NCBI GenBank assembly: GCA_029568545.1
Contig: JAKQAH010000002.1
Coordinates: forward strand, 1 to 32,129
Direction: 5' to 3'
Length of the DNA: 32,129 nucleotides
Source: Candidatus Omnitrophota bacterium
GTDB taxonomy: Bacteria; Omnitrophota; Gorgyraeia; Zapsychrales; Zapsychraceae
In this document: one piece after another, positions 1-9,237 of the stretch
How the letters are laid out: each line of letters begins with the position of its first letter
Position numbering within the stretch: the stretch's first letter is position 1
Notes under the pieces: model-generated
Seen by the model: the letters and a program-made list of their open reading frames with translations, nothing else
Database searches by the model: none
What the model was told of the DNA's origin: nothing
Made by a program: the position numbers and the translations under genes

Positions 1-2068
1 TTACATTTGCCAAATAGGTTGGATAACGCTTGCGGATGATCTCGCGGATATAACGATTATGCTCTTTTGCGAGCTGCGGATCCTCCTCGGTCAAGAGCAT
101 CGCTTCTTTTCTGGCCAGTTCCAGGATATTTAACTGCGTCATGGGATTTGCAACTTTCAGTTCGTTGAGCCCGTGTTGATGCCGGCCGAAAAAACGCCCG
201 GGGCCGCGGATCTCTAGATCTTTCTGGGCGATCTCGAATCCATCGTTGGTCGAAAGAATAGCCTTGATGCGTTCCGAAGACTCCTCCGTTTGAGCATCAG
301 CCACGAGCACGCACAAGCCGTCCGTTTCTCCCCGGCCGATGCGCCCGCGCAATTGATGGAGTTGCGCCAGGCCGAAACGGTCCGCGTGCTCGATCACCAT
401 GACGTTGGCGTTGGGCACGTCAACGCCGACCTCGATCACCGTCGTCGCGACCAAGATATCGATCTCCCTCTTCTGGAACTTAGTCATGACGTCCTGGCTT
501 TCTTTGGGCTTCATCTGCCCGTGGATGAGCCCAACGCGCAGTTCCTTGAATTCCATCATCTGGAAATATTTGAACATCTGCTTGGCCGCCTTCAGGTCCA
601 GCTTCTCGCATTCCTCGATGATCGGATAAATGACATAAACCTGCTGGCCGCCCGCGACCTTTTGGCGGACCATCTCATAAACGTCCTTGGCATGCTCATG
701 GTCGTAAAGAACCGTCCGCACCTTGCCGCGGCCCGGCGGCATTTCGTCGATAATCGAGATGTCCAGGTCACCGTACAACGTGATGCACAAGGTCCGCGGG
801 ATCGGCGTCGCTGTCATGATCAGAACGTCCGGATTGCGGCCCTTTTCCGTCAAGAGCGCCCGCTGGCGCACGCCGAACTTGTGCTGCTCGTCAATGACTG
901 CAAAGCTCAAGTCTTTAAAACCGACCTCCTCGTTGATCAGCGCGTGGGTCCCGATCACGAGATCGATCCTGCCATCCTTGATCTGGCGAAGGATCGTCTC
1001 CTTCTTGTCGATGCCGCTGACCAGAAGCGCGATCTTCATGTCTTTGTAAGGCCCTCGGGCGGTCATTTGCCGGATGTTCTCGTAATGCTGCCTCGCGAGG
1101 ATCTCCGTCGGAGCCATCACACAGGATTGCTTTTTGTTCTCGAATGCCATGACACAACCGAACAGGGCGACCAGCGTCTTGCCGCAGCCGACATCGCCCT
1201 GCAGGAGCCGCAACATCGGCGTGTTCTTCGCCATGTCCGTGCGGATCTCGTGGATGACCTTCCGCTGCGCGCCTGTCAGCTCGAAATCAAAAGCGTTCAA
1301 GAACCGCAGCGCCGCCACATCGCTGATCTGGTGGGCCACGCCTTCCTTATGCGTGATGCTCAGCCGCCGCAGAATGATCGAGATCTGGAAGAAATAAAAT
1401 TCCTCGAACGAGATGCGGTTGAGCGCTTCCTGCTGCTCCTCAAAACTTTCAGGAAAATGAAGATTGCTTATGCTACGCTTGATATTCGATAGGCGGTGCT
1501 TGTTGCGCAGCGGCACCGGAAGGTGCTCCTGCAGCTGCTCTTTATAGCGGTCCAGGCTCGCCTTGATCGTCTTGCGCAGATACCTTTGGCTGACGCCGCG
1601 CGTCAGCGGATAGATCGGCACGATCCGCCTGATGCTGAGGCTTTCATCGTCGTCGCTTTCGAGAATCTCGTATTCCGGCGAGACCATCTGAAGGCGGTCC
1701 TTATAGACATCGACCTTGCCGTAGCAGACGACCTTTTTATCCTCGGTGAAATACCGGTCCAGGTAGGGCTGGTTGAACCAGACGCAATCGATCCGCCCCG
1801 TGCCATCATCAACGGTCATTTGGGAAACATGCTTCTTGGTGTACCAGCTCCGACGGGACGCTTTGGCCAGGATCTTACCGCTGATCGTCTGCCATTCTCC
1901 GACCTTCGTTTGCGCGATCGAGACGACGTTGCGGCGGTCCTGATAACGGCGCGGAAAAAAATACAGCAGATCTTCAATGGTCTCGATCCCGAGCTGAGCC
2001 AGGAGTTTTTTCCTGGCTGGCCCGACGCCTTTGACATACTGGACGGAAATATCTTCGAGAGATTGCAT
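1..2068 (-). CDS. recG: ATP-dependent DNA helicase RecG (3' end cut by window edge)
   Basis: RecG is a superfamily 2 DNA translocase that remodels stalled replication forks and Holliday junctions. The reading frame is open for 689 codons from the ATG at 2068 to the window edge, close to the roughly 690 residues of known RecG, so only a few C-terminal residues are missing. The N-terminal third has the OB-fold wedge region (around residues 60-150). The helicase motifs follow in order: Walker A GDVGCGKT, Walker B box DEQHKFGV, TATPIPRT, and motif VI LRGRIGRG. Walker A usually reads GDVGSGKT, so the Cys is a mild variant. The start is the first Met before the conserved N-terminal helix-hairpin-helix-like stretch QYVKGVGPARKKLL. 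No strong ribosome binding site precedes it. It lies 35 bp beyond the terminator of the upstream gene, so it probably has its own promoter, which I could not place. Confidence 0.95.
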   Translation of the reverse strand, partial: MQSLEDISVQYVKGVGPARKKLLAQLGIETIEDLLYFFPRRYQDRRNVVSIAQTKVGEWQTISGKILAKASRRSWYTKKHVSQMTVDDGTGRIDCVWFNQPYLDRYFTEDKKVVCYGKVDVYKDRLQMVSPEYEILESDDDESLSIRRIVPIYPLTRGVSQRYLRKTIKASLDRYKEQLQEHLPVPLRNKHRLSNIKRSISNLHFPESFEEQQEALNRISFEEFYFFQISIILRRLSITHKEGVAHQISDVAALRFLNAFDFELTGAQRKVIHEIRTDMAKNTPMLRLLQGDVGCGKTLVALFGCVMAFENKKQSCVMAPTEILARQHYENIRQMTARGPYKDMKIALLVSGIDKKETILRQIKDGRIDLVIGTHALINEEVGFKDLSFAVIDEQHKFGVRQRALLTEKGRNPDVLIMTATPIPRTLCITLYGDLDISIIDEMPPGRGKVRTVLYDHEHAKDVYEMVRQKVAGGQQVYVIYPIIEECEKLDLKAAKQMFKYFQMMEFKELRVGLIHGQMKPKESQDVMTKFQKREIDILVATTVIEVGVDVPNANVMVIEHADRFGLAQLHQLRGRIGRGETDGLCVLVADAQTEESSERIKAILSTNDGFEIAQKDLEIRGPGRFFGRHQHGLNELKVANPMTQLNILELARKEAMLLTEEDPQLAKEHNRYIREIIRKRYPTYLANV

Positions 2069-2095
2069 GATAATGCGGAACGTTCCCTTTTAAGA

Positions 2096-2130
2096 AATAA
2101 AAAAAGACAAGGCTGATTCTACCTTGTCTT
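2096..2130 (-). terminator. Intrinsic terminator of the Minf_1886-family gene
   Basis: A 9-bp perfect inverted repeat (2104-2112 with 2122-2130, AAGACAAGG / CCTTGTCTT) encloses a 9-nt loop. On the minus strand it is followed at once by a T-rich run. It begins about 40 nt after the stop codon at 2172, so it should end the upstream minus-strand transcript. The plus strand has no T-run after the hairpin. Confidence 0.75.
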
Positions 2131-2171
2131 GCGCCTTTTGTCCAGTCTCGGCGAACAGCCCAAAGACGGGC

Positions 2172-2570
2172 CTAGACGGACCGCATGCGGCTGATCTTTT
2201 TGGCCAACTGCTTGCGATACCCGGAATCGAAGACCTCCTCAAAATCATAGCCGTTGCGGAATTCCTCGATATTATCGTCTTCCGTCTTGCTTAAAACCTG
2301 GTTCTCCACCAGATTGAAAACGATATTCCCGAAGTCCTCGGTATTCTTGATCCCCCAATACCTTAAAACAGTCATCGTCATGGGGCCGTATTTATCCAGA
2401 AGATAGCCCCTCATCCCTTGGAGCAGCTCCTCGCCTTTCACGTGCTTGGCAAGCTTGTATTTCTTTTGTGTATAAGCCAAGGCCTCCATGACAAAGATAT
2501 AGGCGTCCTCTTTGTACCGGCAATCCTTCTCGTAAATCTCCTCGATGATCGTCTCGAACCGTTTTTTCAT
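2172..2570 (-). CDS. Minf_1886-family conserved protein
   Basis: A 132-residue soluble protein that I recognise as the Minf_1886 family, named after a Methylacidiphilum gene and widespread in PVC bacteria; its function is unknown. Conserved-looking blocks are DCRYKEDAYIFVMEAL near the N-terminus, HVKGEELLQGMRGYLLDKYG in the middle, WGIKNTEDFGNIVFNLVE (about residues 70-87) and a C-terminal NGYDFEEVFD. There is no signal peptide or membrane segment. The sequence is mostly helical and acidic. The gene has its own promoter (2580-2608) and terminator (2096-2130), so it looks monocistronic. There is no Shine-Dalgarno sequence before the ATG, and the predicted transcription start is only 2-4 nt upstream, suggesting leaderless translation. 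Family recognition is from memory of the sequence pattern and is fairly firm. Confidence 0.85.
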   Translation of the reverse strand: MKKRFETIIEEIYEKDCRYKEDAYIFVMEALAYTQKKYKLAKHVKGEELLQGMRGYLLDKYGPMTMTVLRYWGIKNTEDFGNIVFNLVENQVLSKTEDDNIEEFRNGYDFEEVFDSGYRKQLAKKISRMRSV

Positions 2571-2579
2571 GATGATTTT

Positions 2580-2608
2580 ATTTTAGCAACCACAAAAGCA
2601 AAAAGCAA
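2580..2608 (-). promoter_or_regulatory. Sigma70-type promoter for the Minf_1886-family gene
   Basis: On the minus strand TTGCTT (2603-2608) and TAAAAT (2580-2585) are separated by exactly 17 bp. Transcription should start near 2573, just 2-4 nt before the ATG at 2570. No ribosome binding site would be included in the mRNA. Confidence 0.6.
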
Positions 2609-2682
2609 AGCATTTTCGGAAAATTTCGCATTTCGTCGCCGCCAAAATCAAAATAGTGCGTGATTTCGCCGGAAAACTTTGG

Positions 2683-2688
2683 CATAAT
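2683..2688 (+). promoter_or_regulatory. Candidate -10 element for the plus-strand membrane protein gene
   Basis: CATAAT lies 6 nt before the ATG at 2695, placing a start site at about the A of the start codon. No good -35 hexamer is present at the usual distance (GTGATT at 2660-2665 is the best with 17 bp), so this call is tentative. The position supports a leaderless transcript. Confidence 0.35.
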
Positions 2689-2694
2689 ACCCGC

Positions 2695-3147
2695 ATGTCC
2701 AAACGCATGCCATGGCTGTGGATGGTTTATGCGGTCCTTGTTGCCGTATTTACCGTCAGAGAAACTTACTATTTGTTTGTGCCGGACTCGGAAATCTCCC
2801 TTTATTTTCTTATCCTCAGGGCCTTTGATCCCGTTTTCTATTTAGCCTATGCCGCCTACGTCCTGCGCTTGTTATTAACCCTCATTCATTGTCTTCCGAT
2901 ATGGCTGTACGCTTACCGCATCCGGTTTTTGCCGACGGCATTCTGGCAATACCTTTTCTTCGGGCGATGCCTTTTTGAAATCCTTGGCAATGCTTACGAA
3001 ATCACTTCGCTAGTAGCGTTCTCCCATAACAATCCGAAACTGGTATGGATCGCCCCGGCTATTATGCTCTCGCCGCTTATCCCCTCGTATATTGTCTGTT
3101 ATTGGTACGCCTTCGGGCAGGAAAAGGTCTTCGCCAAAATGGAGTGA
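2695..3147 (+). CDS. Small multi-pass membrane protein, unknown function
   Basis: This 150-residue protein is very hydrophobic, with about four to five predicted membrane segments (roughly residues 7-25, 36-56, 57-75, 84-105 and 118-140). The loops are short and there is no cleavable signal. It is the only gene in the window that I accept on the plus strand. It is divergent from the Minf_1886-family gene and convergent with phoU, with just 21 bp between the two stop codons. The frame is open upstream to a GTG at 2656, but I chose ATG 2695 because a -10-like CATAAT ends 6 nt before it and nothing resembling a ribosome binding site precedes either start. I do not recognise the family. The many Trp, Tyr and Phe residues are normal for a small membrane protein. 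A chance ORF is less likely given the length and the consistent hydrophobic pattern. Confidence 0.65.
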   Translation: MSKRMPWLWMVYAVLVAVFTVRETYYLFVPDSEISLYFLILRAFDPVFYLAYAAYVLRLLLTLIHCLPIWLYAYRIRFLPTAFWQYLFFGRCLFEILGNAYEITSLVAFSHNNPKLVWIAPAIMLSPLIPSYIVCYWYAFGQEKVFAKME

Positions 3148-3168
3148 TTTTCTTCCTCTCCGGAGTCT

Positions 3169-3843
3169 TCATTTATCCTGCAACAATTCCGGATGATGCT
3201 TGACGACTCTTGCTTCGATCATATAAATGACATCTTCCGCGATGTTTGTCGCATGGTCGCAAATCCGCTCCAAATGGCGGGCCACCAGCAAAAGCGGGAG
3301 CGCGCGGGGCGCAGTGGTAGGGTCTTTCATCATATAATCTTCCAGCAGTTCTTTTTGAACAAAATTCCTCAGCTTGTCCGCTTCGTTGTCGAGCAGAATG
3401 ACCCTCTTGGCCATTTCGGCATCTTTCCGAACAAAAGCGTCCAGAGCTTCTTTGGTCATCCGCTGGGCCAATTGGGCCAATTTTGGGATATCAACGAGAG
3501 GTTTCAGCAGCGGCTTGCCGGTCAATTCCAGAACGCGTTGGGCGATATCCACGCCCAGATCCGCTATGCGCTCCAAGTCCGTCGTGATCTCCAAGACCAT
3601 CGTAATGAACCGCAGGTCCGCGGCCATCGGCTGGTATAATGCCAGCAGGTCAACGCACATTTCGTCAATGGCATTCTCCATTTGATCCACCATCTTATCG
3701 TGCGCAATGACTTTCCGAGCCCGCTCTTCACTGAGCTGTTTTAAGGATTCGACCGATTCAGCGATCGAATTCTCCACTAAAGCCCCCATTTTTAATATCT
3801 CGCTTTTTAAAGCGTCCAATTCCTGGTCAAAATGTTTTTCCAT
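3169..3843 (-). CDS. phoU: PhoU, regulator of phosphate uptake and signalling
   Basis: PhoU links the Pst transporter to the PhoR kinase and shuts the Pho response off when phosphate is plentiful. The 224-residue protein shows the two PhoU helical-bundle repeats with the metal-binding ExxxD-type helices: one in the first half around DQMENAIDEMC and LRFITMVLEITTDLERIADLG, and the second around VARHLERICDHATNIAEDVI. Length and pattern fit full-length PhoU. I start at MEKHFDQ (3843), which follows a purine-rich AGGGAAAGGGCTCAC. An upstream in-frame Met at 3879 lies deeper inside the preceding gene and lacks such a site. It overlaps the end of the arsC-like gene by 17 bp and is the last gene of the pst operon, as in many bacteria. 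Confidence 0.95.
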   Translation of the reverse strand: MEKHFDQELDALKSEILKMGALVENSIAESVESLKQLSEERARKVIAHDKMVDQMENAIDEMCVDLLALYQPMAADLRFITMVLEITTDLERIADLGVDIAQRVLELTGKPLLKPLVDIPKLAQLAQRMTKEALDAFVRKDAEMAKRVILLDNEADKLRNFVQKELLEDYMMKDPTTAPRALPLLLVARHLERICDHATNIAEDVIYMIEARVVKHHPELLQDK

Positions 3844-4261
3844 GTGAGCCCTTTCCCTGCGCTGGTGTTCTGATGTCATCCATAAGCTTCAAAAGATTTA
3901 ACGTGATCTCATCGCGGACTTTCCGGAAGAACGCCATATCCCGTCCCTTGGGATCCCTGATAATCCAGTCGACGCGGTGCCTGGCTTCAACGAATGGGCA
4001 TTGTTCGCCGCAGCCCAACGTGACCACATAGTCGAATTTCTCAAAGGGCAACTCCTCAAATCCTTTTGGCTTTTGCCGCGAAATATCAATATTCTTTTCC
4101 TGCATCACTTTAACGGCCTTGGGATTGATGATACTGGCCGGTTTTGAGCCGGCACTATAAGGCTCAACGATATCCTTCCCCAAGACGCGCGCCAGGCCTT
4201 CGGCCATTTGACTGCGGCAGCTGTTCTGAACGCATACAAAAAGCAATGTCTTCTTTTTCAT
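3827..4261 (-). CDS. Arsenate reductase of the low-molecular-weight phosphatase fold (ArsC-like)
   Basis: A 144-residue protein with the phosphatase P-loop CX5R at Cys10-Arg16 (CVQNSCRSQMAEG). The Asn and second Cys in the loop are typical of ArsC-type arsenate reductases rather than plain tyrosine phosphatases. A further pair Cys84 and Cys88 (TLGCGEQCP) matches the resolving-cysteine region. Such enzymes reduce As(V) to As(III) using thioredoxin, mycothiol or a similar thiol. Arsenate enters cells through Pst because it mimics phosphate, so a place between pstB and phoU makes sense as protection when uptake is induced. Its ATG overlaps the pstB stop codon (TAATG), pointing to translational coupling. 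No arsenite exporter (arsB/acr3) or ArsR repressor is present nearby. A protein tyrosine phosphatase role remains possible. Confidence 0.85.
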   Translation of the reverse strand: MKKKTLLFVCVQNSCRSQMAEGLARVLGKDIVEPYSAGSKPASIINPKAVKVMQEKNIDISRQKPKGFEELPFEKFDYVVTLGCGEQCPFVEARHRVDWIIRDPKGRDMAFFRKVRDEITLNLLKLMDDIRTPAQGKGSHGKTF

Positions 4262-5139
4262 TAACCGAACCTCCCGGTAATATATTCTTCCGTGATCTTT
4301 TTCGTCGGCTTGGTAAAAATATCCTTTGTTACCCCAAATTCCACCATCTCCCCCTGCATTAAAAACGCGGTTTTATCTGAAATACGGGCCGCTTGCTGCA
4401 TATTGTGGGTTACAATCACTATGGTATATTTTTCCTTGAGCCGAACAATAAGTTCCTCTAATTTTGCCGTCGCAATGGGATCCAATGCCGATGCGGGCTC
4501 ATCCATCAAAACGATCTCCGGCTGGATGGCTAAGGCCCGCGCCACGCACAACCGCTGCTGCTGCCCGCCGGAAAGCGATAATCCGCTATCCGTTAGCCGG
4601 TCTTTGACCTCCTCCCAAAGCGCCGAATCCCGCAGGCTCTGTTCGACTCTTTGAATAATTTCGCTTTTCTGTCTGATCCCATTGATGCGCAACCCATAGG
4701 CAATATTATCAAAGATCGTCTTTGGAAACGGATTGGGCTTCTGGAAAACCATACCGACTTTTTTGCGTAACTCCACGACATCCACTCTCGGATCATAGAT
4801 ATCCTGGCCTTCGATAAGAATGTTTCCATCGGCCCGGGTTCCAGCAATCAGGTCATTCATCCGGTTAAAACAACGCAGGAGCGTCGACTTCCCGCAGCCC
4901 GAAGGCCCAATGATGCTGGTCACTTCGCGCGCTCGGACATTCAGCGAAACATCCTTGAGAACTTTGTTCGCGCCGTAACGAAAAGAAAACCGTTCCACTT
5001 GGATCTTCGTATCGCCGTTGCGCATATTTGCAGAATTTCCCGCATAAATATGATCGGTAATTTTTATGGAAGGTTTTGATTGTTCGGCGGCAACAAGCAT
5101 CTTTTTTTCCCTTTCCTGAAAATAAGGCTTCATGGTCAT
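4261..5139 (-). CDS. pstB: Phosphate ABC transporter ATP-binding protein PstB
   Basis: PstB is the cytoplasmic ATPase that drives high-affinity phosphate import through PstA and PstC. All ABC motifs are present: Walker [11 protein letters not shown]-loop VFQKPNPFP typical of PstB, signature [10 protein letters not shown], Walker [13 protein letters not shown] and switch His in IVIVTHNM. At 292 residues it is longer than the usual 250-260, because about 45 residues precede the first beta strand ([12 protein letters not shown]). Two close ATGs (5139 and 5133) both fit the AAGGA ribosome site. Internal Mets at about residues 14 and 39 could be the true start, so the extension is uncertain. It sits 2 bp after pstA. 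Confidence 0.96.
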   Translation of the reverse strand: MTMKPYFQEREKKMLVAAEQSKPSIKITDHIYAGNSANMRNGDTKIQVERFSFRYGANKVLKDVSLNVRAREVTSIIGPSGCGKSTLLRCFNRMNDLIAGTRADGNILIEGQDIYDPRVDVVELRKKVGMVFQKPNPFPKTIFDNIAYGLRINGIRQKSEIIQRVEQSLRDSALWEEVKDRLTDSGLSLSGGQQQRLCVARALAIQPEIVLMDEPASALDPIATAKLEELIVRLKEKYTIVIVTHNMQQAARISDKTAFLMQGEMVEFGVTKDIFTKPTKKITEEYITGRFG

Positions 5140-5141
5140 CC

Positions 5142-6029
5142 TTACCAGTTTTTTTGGTGTTTATGGCGCAAATAAATCGCGGCGCCATTCAAACATAATG
5201 TAATGATCAACAAAACGATGATCCCGGCCGCCGCACAAATCAAAAATCCTTTTTGAGGCCGTGATACCCAATTAAAAATTTGTATCGGCAGAACCGTAAA
5301 CGGATCAAGAAGCCCTTTGAGACTGAAGTTCACATACGGAAATGATGGTGAAACAGATACCGGTGGAGTCGGCAAGAATGGAATGTAGGTCAGCGCCCCT
5401 AAAGTCACCAGCGGCGCGGTCTCTCCGATCGCGCGGGACATCGCCAGAATAATGCCGGTCAGGATGTTCCCGAATGCAGCCGGCAAAACCTGACCACTGA
5501 TCGCTTGCCAGCGTGTTGCTCCGACGGCATAAGCAGCCTCGCGAATCGAGGATGGTACCGCCCGCAACGCTTCTCGAGTTGATAAAATAACGATCGGCAG
5601 AACCAATAAAGCCAAGGTGCAACTTCCGGCCAGAACGCTGCGGTCCATATGCAACGCGCGGACAAACAATCCTAATCCCAGGATCCCGTAAACCACCGAG
5701 GGCACACCCGCCAAATTCGCAATATTGATTTCAATAAAGTCCGTCCAGCGGTTTTTGGGAGCGTATTCTTCCAAATAAATGGCCGCGCCGATTCCCAGAG
5801 GGATCGTCAATGCCGCCGTCGTCAGCATAATCCATAGGGTGCCGACCCAAGCGGAAAGGATCCCTGCCTGCTCGGGCTTACTCGATGGATAACTCGTGAA
5901 AAAATCCCACGTCAAACGGGGGAATCCGTCACGCACCACATCGAGGACCAAGACGGCTAAGACGATTAATCCCAAAAGGACTGCGCCAATACCGATATAT
6001 TTAAATATTCGATCTAGAATTTTAATCAT
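5142..6029 (-). CDS. pstA: Phosphate ABC transporter permease PstA
   Basis: One of two inner-membrane permease subunits for phosphate import. The 295-residue protein has about six membrane segments, the first near residues 13-33. It carries the binding-protein-dependent transport signature with the EAA-type loop [14 protein letters not shown] and the conserved [16 protein letters not shown] stretch typical of PstA. Its start overlaps the end of pstC by 8 bp and pstB follows 2 bp later, so the three are translated from one message. Confidence 0.95.
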   Translation of the reverse strand: MIKILDRIFKYIGIGAVLLGLIVLAVLVLDVVRDGFPRLTWDFFTSYPSSKPEQAGILSAWVGTLWIMLTTAALTIPLGIGAAIYLEEYAPKNRWTDFIEINIANLAGVPSVVYGILGLGLFVRALHMDRSVLAGSCTLALLVLPIVILSTREALRAVPSSIREAAYAVGATRWQAISGQVLPAAFGNILTGIILAMSRAIGETAPLVTLGALTYIPFLPTPPVSVSPSFPYVNFSLKGLLDPFTVLPIQIFNWVSRPQKGFLICAAAGIIVLLIITLCLNGAAIYLRHKHQKNW

Positions 6030-6921
6030 AAACTTCCTGAAACCTCTTTCGCAGTTTAAAGCTCATCATATTCAGAAAAAAAGTCATCATAAAAAGCGTC
6101 ATCCCGCAGACAAAAATCGTCTTATATTCCAATGTTCCGTGCGGCGTATCGCCCAGACTGATCTGTACGATATAAGCTGAGATCGTTTCAATCGGCACTA
6201 ACGGATTCAATGTCAGATGCGGTTGTTGGCCGGCCGCGATCGCCACAATCATAGTTTCACCGATAGCGCGAGAAACGGCCAGAATGATAGCGGCCGAAAT
6301 GCCCGACAGCGCCGCCGGCAACACAATGTTAAAAGCCACCTGAATCTTTTGTGAGCCGACCGCATACGCGCCTTCGCGCAGACGCATTGGCACCGCATGC
6401 ATCGCATCCTCGCTCAACGAAGAAACCAAAGGAATGATCATGATGCCCATGACCAAACCCGCCGATAAGGAATTAAATCCCGAGATATCCGGAAAGATTT
6501 TCTTTAAGACCGGCGTGACAAATAACAACGCAAAATACCCGTAAACAACCGTGGGAACGGCGGCAAGGACCTCCAAGATCGGCTTAACGATCTTCCGGAC
6601 GCTGGCCGAGGCATATTCGCTTAAATACACCGCGCTGATCAGTCCGGTCGGCACCGCCACCATCAGCGCAATGACCGTTGTGAGCATGGTCCCGCACAGT
6701 AACGGCATGATTCCAAAATGCTTGATCGTAAAGAGCGGAGTCCACTGAGTGTCCGTCAGGAATTCCCAAAGGGAGACTTTTTGGAAAAATCCCCATGTTT
6801 CGGACATCAAAATATAAATGATCGCCATGGTCGTGAAAACGGACAAGAGGCTGCAGAACTGAAGCAGCCTCTCGACCATCATCTCTTTGACCCGAACGGC
6901 CGTGTTGCGTGTTTCGAACAT
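6022..6921 (-). CDS. pstC: Phosphate ABC transporter permease PstC
   Basis: The second permease subunit of the Pst importer, 299 residues with about six membrane segments, the first at roughly residues 20-42. It shows the EAA-loop [21 protein letters not shown] and the [17 protein letters not shown] stretch typical of PstC. Its ATG overlaps the pstS stop (TAATG), and the pstA start lies inside its 3' end. The order pstS-pstC-pstA-pstB is the classical one. Confidence 0.95.
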   Translation of the reverse strand: MFETRNTAVRVKEMMVERLLQFCSLLSVFTTMAIIYILMSETWGFFQKVSLWEFLTDTQWTPLFTIKHFGIMPLLCGTMLTTVIALMVAVPTGLISAVYLSEYASASVRKIVKPILEVLAAVPTVVYGYFALLFVTPVLKKIFPDISGFNSLSAGLVMGIMIIPLVSSLSEDAMHAVPMRLREGAYAVGSQKIQVAFNIVLPAALSGISAAIILAVSRAIGETMIVAIAAGQQPHLTLNPLVPIETISAYIVQISLGDTPHGTLEYKTIFVCGMTLFMMTFFLNMMSFKLRKRFQEVYD

Positions 6922-7922
6922 TATTTCTCCATCATCAAAAGATCGGCCATTTTCACGCCCACCGTCTTGATCCCGCTGCCGAAAACCGTTCCCTTGATGC
7001 CCTGATTGAATCTTTGTACGGCGGCATCATACGATTCCGGCTGCAAGGGAATGTAGCCGACTTCCTCGACAAGAGAAGGCGCATTCTTCAGATAATAGTT
7101 GATGAACTCTTTGATCGCCGGGCGTTGCGTCGCCTTGGCGCTGACATACACAAAGATCGGGCGCGCCAAGGGTTGGTAGGTAGCATCCATGACCGTTTCC
7201 ATCGACGGTGCAATAGGCCCAGCGCCGTTGGACGGGTTTTCATCATCAATCGGAACCAACTTGAGTTTATCTTTGTTCTGTTCATAATAGGCCAAGCCGA
7301 AATATCCGATCGCCCCTTCATCCGAGGCAATCCCTTCGACCAAAACATTGTCATCTTCACTGGCCGTATAATCGCCGCGGCTGGCTGCTGATTTACCGTT
7401 AATGGCTTCGGTAAAATAATCAAAGGTCCCGGAATCCGTTCCCGGACCAAAGAGCACGATCGGCTTATCCGGGAATCCCGGACGAACCTGGCTCCAATTC
7501 ATGATGTTTCCTTGAGCCGACGGCTCCCAAATCCTATTAAGCTCCTTGACGGTCAAATGATCAACCCAGGTATTCTTGACATTGACCATAACGGCCAAGC
7601 CATCATACGCTACCGGCAACTCGATGTATGTAATACCGCTTTCCTTACAAAGCGTCCGCTCGCTATCCTTGATCGGGCGTGACGCATCACTGATATCGGT
7701 CTCTCCACGGCAAAAACGTTTAAACCCGCCTCCCGTACCGGAAATACCTACCATCACTTTAGCCTGGCCGCCCGAGTTCTTGAACTCCTCCGCCACAGCC
7801 TCGGTAATCGGAAAGACCGTACTGGAGCCGTCCACCTTAATAAGATCGGCATCGGCCGGCCCGATCAGAGCTGCGAGCAAAAACATCACTCCTATACTCC
7901 ACAATAAACTGATTTTTTTCAT
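6921..7922 (-). CDS. pstS: Periplasmic phosphate-binding protein PstS
   Basis: PstS captures phosphate in the periplasm and delivers it to PstCA. The 333-residue protein starts with a signal peptide (about residues 1-25, cleavage likely after PADA). Then come the phosphate-binding motifs [39 protein letters not shown] and [16 protein letters not shown], which supply the Ser, Thr, Asp and Arg contacts seen in the family. An AGGAG ribosome site lies 8 nt before the ATG. The gene is 40 bp downstream of the porin with no hairpin between, so the Pho promoter at 9370-9423 probably serves both. Confidence 0.96.
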   Translation of the reverse strand: MKKISLLWSIGVMFLLAALIGPADADLIKVDGSSTVFPITEAVAEEFKNSGGQAKVMVGISGTGGGFKRFCRGETDISDASRPIKDSERTLCKESGITYIELPVAYDGLAVMVNVKNTWVDHLTVKELNRIWEPSAQGNIMNWSQVRPGFPDKPIVLFGPGTDSGTFDYFTEAINGKSAASRGDYTASEDDNVLVEGIASDEGAIGYFGLAYYEQNKDKLKLVPIDDENPSNGAGPIAPSMETVMDATYQPLARPIFVYVSAKATQRPAIKEFINYYLKNAPSLVEEVGYIPLQPESYDAAVQRFNQGIKGTVFGSGIKTVGVKMADLLMMEK

Positions 7923-7962
7923 TTGATTCTCCTATTAAAAGTTAAATAGTTTCTGTTTCATT

Positions 7963-9237
7963 CTAGAACTTGAAACTGATATCCGCCTGTAACAATTTCT
8001 GGCGGTTCTTGGTTCCTTTGATCACATCATCCTGGTAATAATCCAATCCCAATATGACATTCTTGGCGAGCCCATATTCTATGATCCATTCATGGCCACG
8101 GACATTCGTCGCCCCGCCCAGACGGTCAGAATCGGGAAAAGTATCCGGGAAAGCATCCCGGCCCAAATACGAATACTGATATTTCATCTGCCATTGATTC
8201 TGGCCGTTGACTTTAGCGTCTCCGAACTTAACGCCGGTCGCCCAGCCGTTCTCATCATCCTCAGGATCAAAATTATGGATGAAATCACTGAAAAAGGCCA
8301 AGCGTTCGATGTTAGCGCCCAAAGGCTTATTAATACCAAACTCTGCCGAGACTCCGGCTGAATCATAATCATAGATTAACGTCCCTGTGCAGGAACTGGA
8401 AGAGCCGGAAAGCCCGCTATTTGTGCAGGCGCGGTTATCAAGGAGAATATCCTCGATCCCATTAAACCCGTAATAGATCCCTGCCAAAGTCGCATCAAAG
8501 GCCTTATTCTTATCTTTCCATTTGGCTCCAACCTGGGTATAGGCCAAGAACGGATCCACACGATCCACTTTCCCGTTCTCATCCATAATCCATATACCCG
8601 TATTGTTAAAGAGGCTCCACTGATCGCCTAATTTTTTCTCAAGATGGACGGAGCTCCCGGCAGGATTGATATCTGAATCCCACAAAAGATCGGTTGGGCT
8701 CCACAGATAATCGCTCCGAAGAAATTTGCCTCCGACGATTTTTGCCCACGGAGCTGGCACATATTCCGCGAACGCATAATCCAGTCGGATACTGCCGCGG
8801 TCGAACATGTTTTGCAGCGTTTGATTGGTGGAACGGGGATCATCGGAATTCGACGAGCTGCTATTTGAGGAAGCCAGTCCGGCCCCAACTTTGACCATAT
8901 CATTAATTTTGGTCTCCAATCCCAGCCGGTAACGGATCCGGCCGCGGGTCTGAGCCTCTGCATCGTTTTTCTTTCGCTCGTATTGATAACGCAGCCGCAA
9001 ATCGCCTTTGAGTTTTGTTTTTTGAACCCATTCCGGCATGCTTTGCTTCAAACCTTCTTCCCTTAATAATTTCTCATCGGCCACAACCTCGGCCTTGATG
9101 GATCGGGCTTCTTCGCGGTCGAGAATGCCCTTTTCTACGAGTTTCTCAATCAAAGAATCTATTTGAGTTGTTGCTGCGAACGACGAAGATATCCCTAAAA
9201 AAATAAACATTATTCCCAACAGAATTGCTTTTTTCAT
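7963..9237 (-). CDS. Putative outer-membrane porin, probably for phosphate entry
   Basis: A 424-residue exported protein. It has a signal peptide at residues 1-21 (cleavage after SSFA). Next is a short helical segment with the pattern IDSLIEKLVEKGILDREEARSI, common at the N-terminus of periplasm-facing putative porins in PVC bacteria and Proteobacteria. From about residue 70 on, alternating aromatic and polar strands suggest a beta-barrel, and the protein ends in Phe (KLLQADISFKF), the usual outer-membrane insertion signal. A loop near residues 270-285 contains two cysteines in a Ser/Gly-rich stretch. It resembles the Porin_5 type (PF16930). Being first in the pst operon behind Pho boxes suggests a role in phosphate or phosphorylated-solute uptake, like PhoE or OprP, but that is inferred from context. 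The start overlaps a 36-codon ORF. Confidence 0.85.
   Translation of the reverse strand: MKKAILLGIMFIFLGISSSFAATTQIDSLIEKLVEKGILDREEARSIKAEVVADEKLLREEGLKQSMPEWVQKTKLKGDLRLRYQYERKKNDAEAQTRGRIRYRLGLETKINDMVKVGAGLASSNSSSSNSDDPRSTNQTLQNMFDRGSIRLDYAFAEYVPAPWAKIVGGKFLRSDYLWSPTDLLWDSDINPAGSSVHLEKKLGDQWSLFNNTGIWIMDENGKVDRVDPFLAYTQVGAKWKDKNKAFDATLAGIYYGFNGIEDILLDNRACTNSGLSGSSSSCTGTLIYDYDSAGVSAEFGINKPLGANIERLAFFSDFIHNFDPEDDENGWATGVKFGDAKVNGQNQWQMKYQYSYLGRDAFPDTFPDSDRLGGATNVRGHEWIIEYGLAKNVILGLDYYQDDVIKGTKNRQKLLQADISFKF

Noticed and set aside
290-1492. 400-codon open frame on the plus strand
   Set aside because: It is the antisense shadow of recG, whose helicase motifs are unmistakable on the minus strand. 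Its product is rich in Asp, Arg, His and Leu with no recognisable domain.
3148-3168. Possible bidirectional terminator between the convergent membrane protein gene and phoU
   Set aside because: The 21-bp gap contains no stem of useful length, only a pyrimidine-rich run.
7923-7962. Terminator or attenuator between porin and pstS
   Set aside because: The 40-bp gap has no inverted repeat; it only contains the pstS ribosome binding site.
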